Below are positions 1 to 10,984 of a stretch of DNA of 64,000 bases, in pieces. The DNA is from Euclidia mi. Its lineage: Eukaryota; Arthropoda; Insecta; Lepidoptera; Erebidae. The DNA is taken from contig OX123186.2 in NCBI GenBank assembly GCA_944739405.2, forward strand, positions 40,595,551-40,659,550, given 5' to 3'. A program made the position numbers and the translations under genes. Each line of letters begins with the position of its first letter. The first letter of the stretch is position 1. The notes under the pieces were generated by a model that saw only the letters and a program-made list of their open reading frames with translations, was not told the origin of the DNA and ran no database searches.

Positions 1-1040
1 CTATGAGAAAGCCTTCGATTCGATCGAAACCTGGGCGGTGCTACAGTCTCTCCAACGATGCCGGATTGACTACCGATATATCGAAGTGCTGAAGTGTTTG
101 TATGAAACGCCACTATGTCAGTCCGCCTCCAGGACCAGAGTTCGAAACCTATTCAACTCCAGCGAGGAGTGAGACAGGGGGATGTCATATCCCCGAAACT
201 GTTTACCACTGCACTGGAGGATGTTTTCAAGCTTCTGGACTGGAATGGACTCGGCATCAACATCAACGGCGAGTACATCACTCACCTTCGATTCGCAGAC
301 GATATCGTAGTCATGGCTGAGACCATGGAAGACCTAGGCACAATGCTCGATGGCCTCTGTAGAGTCTCCCATCAAGTAGGTCTTAAGATGAACATGGACA
401 AGACGAAAATCATGTCGAACGTCCATGTTGTACCTGCTCCCATTCAGGTTGGGAACTCTACGCTCGAAGTTGCCGACAAGTATATCTACCTGGGACAAGT
501 AGTCCAATTAGGTAGGTCCAACTTCGAGAAGGAGGTCAATTGTCGAATCCAACTCGGTTGGGCAGCGTTCGGGAAGCTACGACATATCTTCTCGTCCGAT
601 ATCCCGCAGTGTCTCATGACGAAAGTCTTTGACCAGTGTGTGTTGCCAGTGATGACTTACAGATCATAGACGTGGTCGCTCACTATGGGCCTTATCAGAA
701 AGTTTCCCTGTGAGATCGAATCAGAAATGAGGAGATCCGCAGTAGAACCAAAGCCGCCGACATAGCTCTCCGGGTAGCCAAGCTGAAGTGGCAGTGGGCA
801 GGGCACATAGCTCGAAGAACCGATGGCCGTTGGGGCAGAAAGTTTATGGAGTGGCGGCCACGTACCGGACGACGCAGCAGAGGTAGGCCCCCCGCAAGGT
901 GGACCGACGATCTCGTCAAGATCGCGGGAGGCGGTTGGATGTGGGCGGCTCAAGACCGGTCTGTGTGGAGAACCTTGGGGGAGGCCTTTGTCCAGCAGTG
1001 GACGTCGTTTGGCTGATATGATGAAACATCGTTGAAAGTA
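1..1040 (+). pseudogene. RTE-clade LINE, reverse transcriptase to 3' end
   Basis: This is the C-terminal half of a non-LTR reverse transcriptase. The window opens inside the palm with YEKAFDSIE. After a 1-base loss near 105, frame 115-669 carries the RT block GVRQGDVISPKLF and the catalytic FADDIVV. A stop at 667-669 and more frame breaks follow. From about 720 the other frames still read RNEEIRRRT, LRVAKLKWQWAGHIARRTDGRWG and GRPPARWTDDLVKIAGGGW, the RTE C-terminal domain. The element ends near 1040 with 'gtccagcagtggac', the tail also seen alone at five other places in the window. The endonuclease domain lies outside the window. It is a dead copy, and the RTE assignment is from motif recognition. 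Confidence 0.85.
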
Positions 1041-2609
1041 TGAAGTTGAATTGAGAACTTTTTCAACAAAAAAGTAAATCGAATCAGTTGATGTCATAGT
1101 GAAATGTATGAGAGAATTTTAGTCATTCCGTACAGCAGAGCATACCTCGCGGAAAGCAATGCAAGATTTCGTACAATTAATTTAAAATGTTTTCCGTGCG
1201 ACGAAGCGCAAGTTTTGTAAAGAAGATTCATTTTTGGGAGGCCTGTCTTCTATAGAACTACCGCTTCAACAAGATGAATAATTTCATAGACAATAAAATA
1301 ATTGCTACATTTCATGCTATTGTGTTTACTTTCATGCCACACGATTCAGTTCCTACCAGATTTCATAGAAAATGGAAGTAAATATTCTTAACAAGTTTTT
1401 ACTAGTAGTTAATTTTGTGTTTGTTTTTATATGTATTACAAACATTTTAACAGTATATTATTATTGTGATTACATTCTAGGTGCAGTGATATCATCGTGC
1501 TGGCCAATTTATTTTACAGACAGAATCAACACTCGTATTTGTATGTCAGCAAAACACAGCCCTGTTTACGTGCTTGTATTCTTAGTAGGTCTTCCTAGAA
1601 ATAAATAAATAATATCCGGTCGTCAGAAATGTATGTTGGAAGTCATTGTAGTTGTGTATCAAAGATTGCTATAAAAGCAGAATTGATATCTGTAATTTGT
1701 ATCTGAGATTGTTTAATTAATATTTAAAAAAATCATTGAAATGATTATTTTACCTGTAACAAATAAAAATTATTTAAGAAACATGCAGTTTTTTTAAACA
1801 CTTGTGTACACTACTGTACTAAACTTGATAACACTATCCTACATATTATAAAAGTTAGCATAATGTACGACGCGGTCGCTTTTTTGTGACCATCTGAACA
1901 TGGTCGAGTTACCACGGGCTTGCACCGCCTAATGACTTTTATTTTATTATCTCTTTAATTACTGTATGTACTACGCTGAAATTTTACAGGTATAAAACTG
2001 AACTAAGCAACTAATTATTGATATAACATTCAGTTTATATATCCACATACAGATTGATCGGTGGCCAAATAACTCCGCGCGCATTGTGAGCGTGAACGTG
2101 GAGAACTGAATTTCATCATAATTTGTTAATTACTTACAGGATACTTATGAAACTTCACATACATTTGAAGGCAGTTAACGTTAGAATTAAGTCTTTAGAG
2201 CTCTTATTTAAAATGTTAGGACCTATTGAAGTGTTTTTATATTTAATTAGATAGCCTTTGAAAGGTGCATTATTTTTGTTTTTTTTTATTGCATAACTAA
2301 TTAAACTAATTCTTAAAAAGGCATGTACAAAAGATGGTAAGAATCCGCTTAACCGTTTTAAAGATCCAGCAAAACCACAAAGGTTACGCCGAAGATAGAA
2401 CAACTACAAAATAAGTTGCAACATATACCTCGTCTAGACAACTAATTATATAGCCAATATTTATTTAAATATTCCCATTGAAAAAGAAAATGTCTGGCTT
2501 CGGTAACGTTACCCCAGCAGGAAGTGTTTTTGTGAAATAACTAAAAAACTACAAGTGCAACAAATTTAAAAATGTTCGCAACAATTACAGAAGCTGAACA
2601 ACTAATTAT
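1041..2609. other. AT-rich stretch, nothing recognised
   Basis: I see no coding or element signature here. The short open frames at 1372-1608 and 2155-2403 have no recognisable domain or codon pattern. The phrase 'caactaattat' recurs near 2011, 2440 and 2599, so part of this may be an old non-coding repeat. Confidence 0.4.
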
Positions 2610-2910
2610 CTATAACATTTAAATGACCATTTTCGACATTTTCTGGCTGGGGTAACGCTCACCTGTTTTACTGCTAGTTTTGCCAACATTGTTCGGAGTT
2701 TGGTACAATATATGTACATCTGCCGTTATTGCTTGACCAGATTGGAGAAAACTATAGTAAATAACACCATGCTGAGACCACGAAACAGTTACCATTACCT
2801 TTTTATTGGTAAGCTTTGCTTTAGGACACTGTTGTGGCGTTTGGCCTGGGGTCAGCCATTGCATCACATGTCACAATTGGATCCAATATTCCTGCATTTC
2901 TGTACCGATT
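2610..2910 (-). pseudogene. mariner transposase, central part (left piece of a split copy)
   Basis: The minus strand reads the catalytic-core stretch of an irritans-type mariner: WLTPGQTPQQCPK, then VMVTVSWSQHGVIYYSFLQ and SGQAITADV, after which the frame decays. Just upstream, towards 2910, are NAGILDPIVTCD and the codons for N-R-Y-R-N. A deletion removed the residues between VTCD and WLTPG, and the downstream catalytic domain is not recognisable. The N-terminal half lies at 8066-8350, because a LINE inserted between the two pieces (TSD GATT at 2907-2910). Confidence 0.8.
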
Positions 2911-3660
2911 ATTTCGAGCTTCTATTTCTCAGGGTAGTGTGATAGGATGCTTATTATTTCTAATTTATATAAACGAACTTCCTAAAACCATAGAAGGGCC
3001 TTGCGTCTTGTTTGCAGATGACATTTCTCTACTTGTTTCATGTAAGAATATTCTATGTTTGAATGATCTCCTTAACTCTAATTGGACTAACAATAGACAT
3101 CCATAATAATTGGAAACAGCATGTGAACAACGTAAGATCAAAAATATCAAGCTTTTCCTACGCCCTACTTGAAACCAAAAAAAACAACAGATCTACCTAC
3201 TGCACTAGCTACCTACTACGCTTACGCTAACTCCTGGTTAACCTATGGTTATCTGAGATTGTTTGTCCTTTGGGGGAACAGCACAGACGCACTTACAATC
3301 TTTACCCTTCAAAATAAATTAATTAGAATCTTAGTGAACATAAAAGAGACAGACACCTGTAAACCCCACTTCCAAAAACTCAAAATTTTAACCCTACCAT
3401 GTATCTACATTTATGAGATATGTAAATTTGTTCGTAACTACCCTGAATTTTATACCACAAGAGAAGACATACAAACAAAGTACGTATTTAGAAATAAAAA
3501 TCGACTAAACTTGCCAACTCGACTTACAATGCATTCCTCTAGCCCACTAGTCATGTCCATAAAAATATACAATAAACTGCCTAGACCGATTACAAGCGAA
3601 AATAAAATGATTACCTTTCTTAAAAAGTTAAAAGACTTTCTACTCAATAAAGGCTACTAA
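2911..3660 (+). pseudogene. LINE reverse transcriptase C-terminal half
   Basis: Frame 2834-3106 carries SQGSVIGCLLFLIYINELPK, then FADDISLLV with the catalytic Asp pair. A deletion and frameshift near 3106 remove the thumb start. Frame 3169-3660 then gives the CR1/Jockey-like C-terminal region: LQNKLIRILVNIK, KLKILTLPCIYIYEICKFV and IYNKLPRPITSENKMITFLK, ending KDFLLNKGY and a stop. Codons upstream of 2911 belong to the antisense of mariner, not to this LINE. The copy lacks endonuclease and RT fingers and cannot be functional. Confidence 0.8.
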
Positions 3661-4021
3661 AGTTTACAAGAATATTTAAAAGATAAACAACTATAATGTT
3701 ACTACTATAAAAATAAAATATAATAGTATAAAATTATACATATATATATAACACATTATACCATTATATATAGTTAATTAAATTAGATCGTACTTACTGT
3801 TAAATAAACAATATTTTACACAAATTAACAATAATTTTAAACTGTTCACACATTGCATTAATGTACTTATTATTTATTTAAATTAAATAATAATAATAAT
3901 AAATATACTTTATTCAAGTGACCATAGACTCATAGTTGTTAGTAACAGAAATTTAACCTATGTTAGTAAAAAGCGCACATTACAAAATTATCATATATAT
4001 TTTTTTAAACAGTTACGCACA

Positions 4022-4479
4022 TCACCGCTGCGCAATTCCATGGGCAATTGCGCAACAGTGATTTACGTACCGGCAGTCAAACCTGCCCGCTATCATTTTC
4101 AGAAGGCTGTTGGAGCTAGCCCACACTCTGCGCACCAGGGACGCACACCTTTTGCGCATTGTGGTATAGAAACAGTCGATACGCGCTTCAGCGAACATCC
4201 CTGATGCTCTACAAAAGCGAGGAAGCCCCAACAGCACTCTAAACGCATTGTTATATTGGATACGGAGGGCATTGTAAGACTTTTGGGTATATCTAGCCCA
4301 CAGGCTACAGGTATAGAAAGATGTGCAGTAAGCTCTAAAAAGAGTCAACTCCACATCCTCCCCGCATCTGGCAAATCTGCGAGCTAGCATGTTCGCTCTC
4401 ACTGACAACGCCCTCCGCTCCCTCTCTATTTTCGCATCATCCCTGAGGTCAGGTGTCAATATATATCCTAAGTATTTTA
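4022..4479 (-). pseudogene. LINE RT, C-terminal part
   Basis: The minus strand reads KYLGYILTPDLRDDAKIERE, then RRALSVRANMLARRFARC, TLFRAYCTSFYTCSLWARY, YNNAFRVLLGLPRF and a stop at about 4022. This is the thumb and C-terminal region following the palm at 6644-7466. No internal stop is present, so this copy was young when it was split. Confidence 0.8.
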
Positions 4480-4690
4480 TTGAAATTAAACTACAGTTTA
4501 CGGATTTTATCGCATTATATTACTTTCACTGGTTATTTGTTATTACATTTAAACCGAAAGATCTAGAAACTACATTTTTATTACTAGCCGACGTTTCGAA
4601 TTCTTTACAGGATTCATGTGCACGGCAGATTGAGGTGATATTTGTCTTTGTCTTGAATTTAAAAGTTATCTCAAAGTACCCGAACATTTT

Positions 4691-5590
4691 TCAACTATTG
4701 GTGTTACTATCTACGCAGAATGTGCTCACTGTGTCTTGATGTCTACTGGTGACTTTGTCCTTTTTGGGTTTCATTAGCCTGATAACAGGGTCCCAAGCTG
4801 GAGGTACATTCCAACCATCTTCCCTATTGAAATTAGGATGTTTTTTAATTTCAGTAGCTTCACATATCATTCTTGGAATAAAGCGGTGTTCTTTTGCGAG
4901 TATCTGTGGTTTATCAAATCGCAGGTAATGGTTGGTTCCTTGTTCTACATGTTCACACACAGCAGACTTCGTCGAGCGTTTGCGTTTAATGTCTGCTATA
5001 TGTTCCTTTAGTCGAATGCCTATGCTTCTCTTGGTTTGTCCAATGTATGAGAGCCCACACTCACAGTCTATCTTGTAAACCCCGGCCTCTTGTAAGGGTA
5101 ACTGACTCTTGACAGATGGTAAAAATTGGCTTATCTTCGTTGGCGGCTTGTAGAAAGTTTTGATTGAAGCTCGCTTCAAGATGTAGCCAATTTTGTCGGT
5201 CACGCCCTTGATGTATGGGAGGACAGTAGGTTGTCTCTCTACTGTGGCTGGCTTGTTCTTCGGGGATCTATGACGTTGGCGCGGTGGTCGGAGCTTGTTG
5301 TCTTGCAGAACTTGCTTGACATGTTGAAGCCCGGCGTCCAGGTGTTTCTTGTCACAGATCCCCCGGGCTCTCTGAAACAAAGACATTCCTACGGTAGCTA
5401 ACTGTTTAGGATGGTGGTGAGATTCACCGTTTAAGTACCTATTTGTATGTGTCTTTTTCCTATACACAGTGTGGCTCAAAGAGTTGTTTTTGTTCCTGAT
5501 AACAAGTACATCTAGGAAAGCTAAAGAATTGTTTGCCTCTAATTCCATTGTAAATTTGATGTTGTTATGAATAGAATTAAGATGGTCTAG
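4691..5590 (-). pseudogene. Penelope-like RT end plus GIY-YIG endonuclease (left copy)
   Basis: Open for 285 codons from 5548, with coding sequence extending upstream to the junction at 5590. It begins with the end of the Penelope RT (IKFTMELEANNSLAFLDVLV) and a linker rich in Lys, Arg and Pro. The GIY-YIG endonuclease follows as GVYKIDCECGLSYIGQTKR, and then RLKEHIADIK and CEHVEQGTNHYLRFDK. The copy lacks the RT catalytic core, so it is a truncated insertion. The endonuclease frame has no stop, suggesting fairly recent insertion. Confidence 0.88.
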
Positions 5591-5638
5591 GAATACATTA
5601 ACACTAGACCATCTTAATTCTATTCATAACAATATCCC

Positions 5639-5838
5639 NNNNNNNNNNNNNNNNNNNNNNNNNNNNNNNNNNNNNNNNNNNNNNNNNNNNNNNNNNNNNN
5701 NNNNNNNNNNNNNNNNNNNNNNNNNNNNNNNNNNNNNNNNNNNNNNNNNNNNNNNNNNNNNNNNNNNNNNNNNNNNNNNNNNNNNNNNNNNNNNNNNNNN
5801 NNNNNNNNNNNNNNNNNNNNNNNNNNNNNNNNNNNNNN
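5639..5838. other. assembly gap of 200 N
   Basis: Exactly 200 N. Bases just left of it (ending at 5638) correspond by symmetry to 5556 of the left arm, and 5839 corresponds to 5253. The missing piece should therefore be about 300 bp of plus-strand Penelope-like sequence, roughly 100 bp more than the gap length. Confidence 0.95.
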
Positions 5839-6401
5839 AGCCAGCCACAGTAGAGAGACAACCTGCTGTCCTCCCATACATCAAGGGCGTGACCGACAAG
5901 ATTGGCTACCTCTTGAAGCGAGCTTCAATCAAAACTTTCTACAAGCCGCCAACGAAGATAAGCCAATTTTTACCATCTGTCAAGAGTCAGTTACCCTTAC
6001 AAGAGGCCGGGGTTTACAAGATAGACTGTGAGTGTGGGCTCTCATACATTGGACAAACCAAGAGAAGCATAGGCATTCGACTAAAGGAACATATAGCTGA
6101 CATTAAACACAAACGCTCGACGAAGTCTGCTGTGTGTGAACATGTAGAACAAGGAACCAACCATTATCTGCGATTTGATAAACCACAGATACTCGCAAAA
6201 GAACACCGCTTTATTCCAAGAATGATACGTGAAGCTATTGAAATTAAAAAACATCCTAATTTCAATAGGGAAGATGGTTGGAATGTACCTCCAGCTTGGG
6301 ACCCTGTTATCAGGCTAATGAAACCCAAAAAGGACAAAGTCACCAGTAGACATCAAGACACAGTGAGCACATTCTGCGTAGATAGTAACACCAATAGTTG
6401 A
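5839..6401 (+). pseudogene. Penelope-like GIY-YIG endonuclease (right copy)
   Basis: Nearly identical to the left copy in opposite orientation. It reads TDKIGYLLKRASIKTFYKPP, then GVYKIDCECGLSYIGQTKR, and ends ...DTVSTFCVDSNTNS and a stop at 6401. Differences are few (for example KHKRS for KRKRS and MIREAIEIKK for MICEATEIKK). The start is lost in the gap. The shared 3' untranslated part runs to about 6612. Confidence 0.88.
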
Positions 6402-6643
6402 AAAATGTTCGGGTACTTTGAGATAACTTTTAAATTCAAGACAAAGACAAATATCACCTCAGTCTGCCGTGAACATGAATCCTGTAAAGAATTCGAAACG
6501 TCGGCTAGTAATAAAAATGTAGTTTCTAGATCTTTCGGTTTAAATGTAATAACAAATAACCAGTGAAAGTAATATAACGCGATAAAATCCGTAAACTGTA
6601 GTTTAATTTCAATGTGTAACATTCACGTAAACCCAAGAAAATA

Positions 6644-7466
6644 CTAAGTATTTTAATTGAAAAACTCTTTTCAAACGGCCTCTTTTGAGACTAATGGGAG
6701 GAAATTCTATAGGACTCCTGCCACTCGCCTCAAAGACCATGACTTCACTTTTTTGTACATTATAAATTAGGCCATGAGTTTCTGCATATCTTTCGCATAT
6801 ACCAATAAGCTTTCGCAATCCACAGGGTGCCGCACTTAACAGCGCCATGTCATCAGCGTAACTTATGTTGTTGATAGATATGCCATCAATACGGCATCCA
6901 ACATTGGCGCTACTGAGCTCGCCAATCAACTCATTCACGTAAAGGTTGAAAAGCGTCGGTGAGGTCAAGCCACCTTGTCTCACCCCGCATTCCAACCCAT
7001 ACGAGTCAGACATAGCCCCTGCCCATCTTACACTGTTGAATTGGTTTCCATACCAATATTTTAAAATGTTTATTACAGCTACCGGCACTGACTGTAACCT
7101 TTCCAGCTTCTGCCATAAAATGTCGTAGGAAACCAAGTCAAAAGCCCTAGAAAGGTCCAGGAAGCAGCAAAAAACAGAGGTATTTCTCTTAACATAGTAG
7201 TTTACAGCATGCTTGAGGCACAGCACAGCACTTTCTGTCGATAGACCAGGTCGAAAACCAAATTGATTGTCATACAGATTAATAGATTTATTTAACTGTG
7301 CGTTAAGCATGCCATCAAGTACCTTAGAAATGACTGTTGCTAACGATATGGGCCTATAGTTATTTTTGTCTGCGATATCGCCTGTTTTATTCTTTACTAT
7401 TGGTACAACAACAGTCCGTAACATATCTGAAGGCATATAACTGTGACTGATACAAATAGTATACAA
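6644..7466 (-). pseudogene. LINE RT palm domain
   Basis: The minus strand reads DKNNYRPISLATVISKVLD, GFRPGLSTESAVLCLKHAV, CCFLDLSRAFDLVSYDILW, GVRQGGLTSPTLFNLYVNEL, YADDMALLSAAPCGLRKLI and YNVQKSEVMVFEASG, ending FQLKYL at the Penelope insertion point. These are RT motifs from fingers to palm, with the catalytic YADD. The reading frame is intact over about 270 codons. It begins at the 5' truncation, so no endonuclease domain is present. Confidence 0.87.
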
Positions 7467-8065
7467 TAATAATACCTACTAATAAATAATGAAATTAAAT
7501 GAGAATAATATCATTGATCTTAAACTATTCGTATATAAAACAAATATACTACATTTAAAAAAAATATCAAATTTAAATAATACCTACTAATAAATAATAT
7601 ATTAACAATTATAACAATATTAATAATTTCAAACTATACATACTTACATAAAGCATATTTATTTAGTTAAATTTTATATAAAAACTTATTTTTTTTTTGT
7701 TAATCATATAATAATAAATAAACATTTTATCATTTGTACCAATACACTAACAAAAACAAATTGCACTTAATGCATAATAAAATTAACGATAAATAAATAC
7801 ATATGTTCAAAATTCTAGCATGTAAATAATTTTAATACCTTCTTCTAGTCAACTAATTAGATTTTCTGACTATGATAAATAAACTATATTATTATACGTA
7901 TACCTACCTAAACACATTATTGACATTATATAAAAAAAGCGCTTTTCGTCTCTTCTAAAAATTGTTGTGCCCGACAGGGTCCATAATTGTTTTTAGTTAC
8001 TAAGTCTACCACCTGTATGTACATTACATTATGGAACGCAATAAAGATTGAAATTGAAATTGATT

Positions 8066-8350
8066 CAACATGGCAACACAAGTTTTAACACGCGTTTCTT
8101 TCTGCAGATCAGTCAAATCATGAGGCAGCCATTTTTCGTTTTTTTGTTATTTTATTGATTTGACGCAAATGAGTCAATATTGTGGGTAAGGTAACGTTAA
8201 ACCATGCCGCTAATTTCTGGGTAGTTTGACCAGGATCGGCTTCCACCATCTCTCTTAATTCATCGTTATTCACCTGTGTGGGCGGTGTTCCTCGTGGCTC
8301 GTTTTTCATGTCGAAGTTTCCATAGCGAAAGACCTCAAACCATGAAGATT
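8066..8350 (-). pseudogene. mariner transposase, N-terminal part (right piece)
   Basis: The minus strand reads WFEVFRYGNFDMKNEPRGTP, NNDELREMVEADPGQTTQKL and AAWFNVTLPTILTHLRQINK. This is the two-HTH DNA-binding domain of a mariner transposase. After a 1-base shift near 8135 the next frame gives WLPHDLTDLQKETRVKTCVA and MLN, where the LINE at 2911-8062 interrupts it. It continues at 2910 in the left piece. Confidence 0.82.
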
Positions 8351-9426
8351 CTATGTCAATTCAAAGTACTTATTACAATAAAACGGCAATTTCATACTTT
8401 AACCCCTATTATTATTTTATGATGGTCCTAACTTCATCCCAGTTGCATCCAATACTTTTTGTCTTAGTGCCCGGGTCTGCAATGATTATATTATTTTCCT
8501 ACAGTTTCTGAGACGTTTATAGAAAGTATGACAATTAAATTAACTGAGACGTTCACCGAGTGTTAGTGTATACGTACGGATAATGAATTCTTTGGTTCGA
8601 TTCCCGGGATGAGCAAAATACACTAATACACTTTTTTGTCTAAAAGCTCGGAATTTTTGGTGCTCATATCGGATGGCATCCCATCGGACTATGAAAGTGA
8701 GGTGAAATATAGTGCTCTTGTGAATGTTGGACACACTTGTGCACTAGAATATGTCCTGCGCAGTTGCCTGAGCTCCGTTGAGACCCAAAATTGTATGACT
8801 GTTAGGTATATTATACACAGCTTAGAATATAGGTACTACTATATGATATTCATCTATCCTACATCGGTATGTGTAGATATTAGTTGGTATACTAATCATC
8901 TAACCTATATTAAAAATACAATAATTAGCCATATATGACCCAATTATAATATTTTCGGTTCTACACAAGCCAAAAAAATTTACTCTACCAAAATCCAAGT
9001 AGCAGAGCTATGTTGATTTGAGCACGAAGTCACCAACAAAGTATCCCTCTCGCATAATATCGAAGAAAAGTAACCTATCTGTACTATCGCGGTTTGTTTG
9101 AATTGAGTGCCCTCGCCATGTAAGTCACCACCGTGATCCACTCCCTATTGCCTCCCTTACGCCCTATAGGCTTGACCTTCTTAGGAATACTTCATTGAAG
9201 CTAAACACAAGCACGTTTAGAAGTGTTTATGAGTCACTTGCGCTTGAATTTTACTTTATGGCGTTGATATACTTGAGCATTCACCTGTAATGAGCATTAG
9301 TGCAAATGTTACAAAACAGAAAAACAAATGAGTGTGATTTAGCGAACATTCTTACGAACAATCTGGCGAGCCTTAGAATATGGAAAATATATAGAAAGCG
9401 CGCTACAATGGCGATTAAACCAAAGC
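8351..9426. other. non-coding stretch with one SINE piece
   Basis: Apart from the SINE-like repeat near 8565-8800 I recognise nothing. The open frame at 8636-8938 is the SINE read through and is not a gene. Confidence 0.4.
8565..8800 (+). repeat. tRNA-derived SINE fragment
   Basis: Contains a pol III B-box-like GGTTCGATTCC at about 8594-8604. A body like that of lepidopteran SINEs (from memory) follows, including 'gcactagaatatgtcctgcgc' and a 3' part near 'tgagctccgttgagac'. The A box is unclear, so the head is degraded. Confidence 0.5.
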
Positions 9427-10271
9427 GGCCTTATTACAAAAAACTGAATAAACCTTAGCTTGAACCGGTACTATAAAGGCCCAGTCTAATAGCTGAGCAA
9501 TGGTGTAAACTTGTACTTATTACAAAACATATTTCAGCCTCGGCTTTTATAATACCGCGTTATAAACTAAGTTCAAAATATCAACCACAGATAATAACAA
9601 TTCTTATTCGTTCATCATGACGTCATTCACTCTTTACGTTCCGTATTTTTATAAAACATTATGTTTACTAGAAATTTGTTTATTTCCAAAAAATATTAAT
9701 AATCACTACTCTGTTGGTGCCTTTTTCTTTTTCAAGGCTTGTATTTGGATATATCAACTGAACAACATCTCACAGCGCGTAACGTAACGGAGTGCACTCT
9801 CGCGCTTTAAAGCAAAAGAACTTGAGCTTCATCAAAGTTTAGTTTGCAAAGACGTGAAACTTCTATTTAAATTATCTTTTAAATATTTTGTTGAAGTATT
9901 GCTACGATGGAAAAACAAAAACAAAAACAGGCACGGTCAGACATTTCGACAATTTTCTAATCTGTACTTTTGCCTAAATTGCTTAAATAGCTCCAAAACT
10001 TCAATATCTTCGACATCGACTGAGTCAATCATATTTATGTCGATTTTAGCAAGATTTTTCACCGAAAACAGTTACAATATAAACAAAATATTTGACATTA
10101 GTGAAAGAAGCAACATTGGTTTATCGTATTAAACTAGGAGCCTCGATGGTTTAGGTTTATGTCGTATAGTTTTGTGATAAAACTCATTTTGTAATAACAT
10201 TGTGATCTAAACCATAGTTTTTGCTGCTTTAAGCTTGGTATTAGCCTTAAACCGTCTTTTGTAATAAGGCC
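9427..10271. mobile_element. non-autonomous TIR element, GGCCTTATTACAAAA ends
   Basis: Starts GGCCTTATTACAAAA at 9427 and ends with its reverse complement at 10271. Subterminal sequence also partly matches in inverse ('gcaatggtgtaaac...cttattacaaaa' versus 'ttttgtaataacattgtg'). It shares ends with the shorter element at 10985-11220. No transposase is recognised; the 92-codon open frame at 9854 is probably chance. Confidence 0.6.
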
Positions 10272-10485
10272 GAATATATTTACTTCATTTTGACTTATGA
10301 TTTTTATCTAATGTAAGAGAAAGATAATTAAACAAATGAAGTTTCGAATCTTCGTAGTTTGTCACTAATTTTAACATGACTAGTGATGGGCTTACTCAGA
10401 ATGAATATCGATTAGGGTTTCAATAAATCCTTAGATTTGGTTTATTCAGAATAAAATTCAATAGAATGTTGATAAATCCTCGATA

Positions 10486-10776
10486 TCTATACATATAAAT
10501 AAAATTGGAGTGTCTGTTTGTAATATTAAAATAACTGCTTTTTACTAAGTGAATATGGATGTATACATGGTACATATACCGAAATGACATTTTTTACAAT
10601 TTTTGTCTGTCTGTCTGTCTCTTTGTTTTCCCTAATCTCTGGAACAACTAGACCAATTATGACGGGACGTTCATTAGCGGATAGCTGATGTACCAAGGAG
10701 TAACTTAAGCTATAAAATAACCGGGTACGCGAAGTAGTTCTCTCAGGACGCGGGTGAAAGCGCGGGAAACAGCTAG
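10486..10776 (+). mobile_element. non-autonomous Helitron
   Basis: Begins TCTATACATATAAATAAAAT after a host A and ends with CTAG before a host T (10773-10777, CTAGT). A short GC-rich hairpin (cgcgggtgaaagcgcg) sits a few bases upstream of the 3' end. These are the hallmarks of Helitron insertion between A and T. It contains (GTCT)n near 10606-10620. No Rep/helicase coding is present. Confidence 0.72.
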
Positions 10777-10984
10777 TCAAAATATAAATTTGAACGTTGG
10801 AACAAATACTTGTTTGATTTATTAAACCTGTTCAAGTGAAGATCTGCATTTTATTATTTAGAAACGTCTTTTGTATGTATCTGCCTCTTACTCTAGAAAG
10901 AATTTATATGTCAAACTGAAGTAAATATATTGGGTAAAACTGCTGTTGTAGTGCGGTTTTTATATTTTTTCTAAGATTTTATCC

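Larger units (their letters stand above)
4480..6643. mobile_element. Penelope-like element, two copies head to head
   Basis: Two 5'-truncated copies of one Penelope-like retroelement lie in opposite orientation with their 5' sides facing (minus copy 4480-5590, plus copy 5604-6612). They form a palindrome centred at about 5597. A perfect 12-bp duplication of the LINE target, CTAAGTATTTTA, stands at 4468-4479 and 6644-6655. About 31 bp at the right end (6613-6643) lie outside the inverted repeat. Part of the plus copy is hidden by the N gap. Confidence 0.85.
3886..7466 (-). mobile_element. minus-strand LINE inserted in the 3' UTR of the plus-strand LINE
   Basis: The 3' end is at the low coordinate. 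Read on the minus strand it ends AATAAAGTATATTTATTATTATTA. The 5' truncation is near 7466. Its RT is split between 6644-7466 (palm) and 4022-4479 (C-terminus), because a Penelope-like pair inserted between them at the codons for KYL. LINE clade is not assigned. Confidence 0.75.
2911..8062 (+). mobile_element. CR1/Jockey-type LINE, 5'-truncated, inserted in mariner
   Basis: The element starts abruptly inside its RT domain at 2911. It ends at about 8062 with AATAAAGATTGAAATTG. GATT flanks both ends (2907-2910 and about 8063-8066), and joining the flanks restores mariner reading (ATGTTGAAT next to CGGTACAGA). The 3' UTR is itself split by the minus-strand LINE at 3886-7466, so the element's own DNA is 2911-3885 plus about 7470-8062. 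The latter is AT-rich non-coding sequence. Clade placement is approximate. Confidence 0.75.

Noticed and set aside
657..1097. 146-codon minus-strand frame
   Set aside because: It is the antisense of the RTE C-terminal region, which is well supported on the plus strand.
5604..5899. Three minus-strand open frames across the N gap
   Set aside because: They consist almost entirely of unknown bases and have no meaning.
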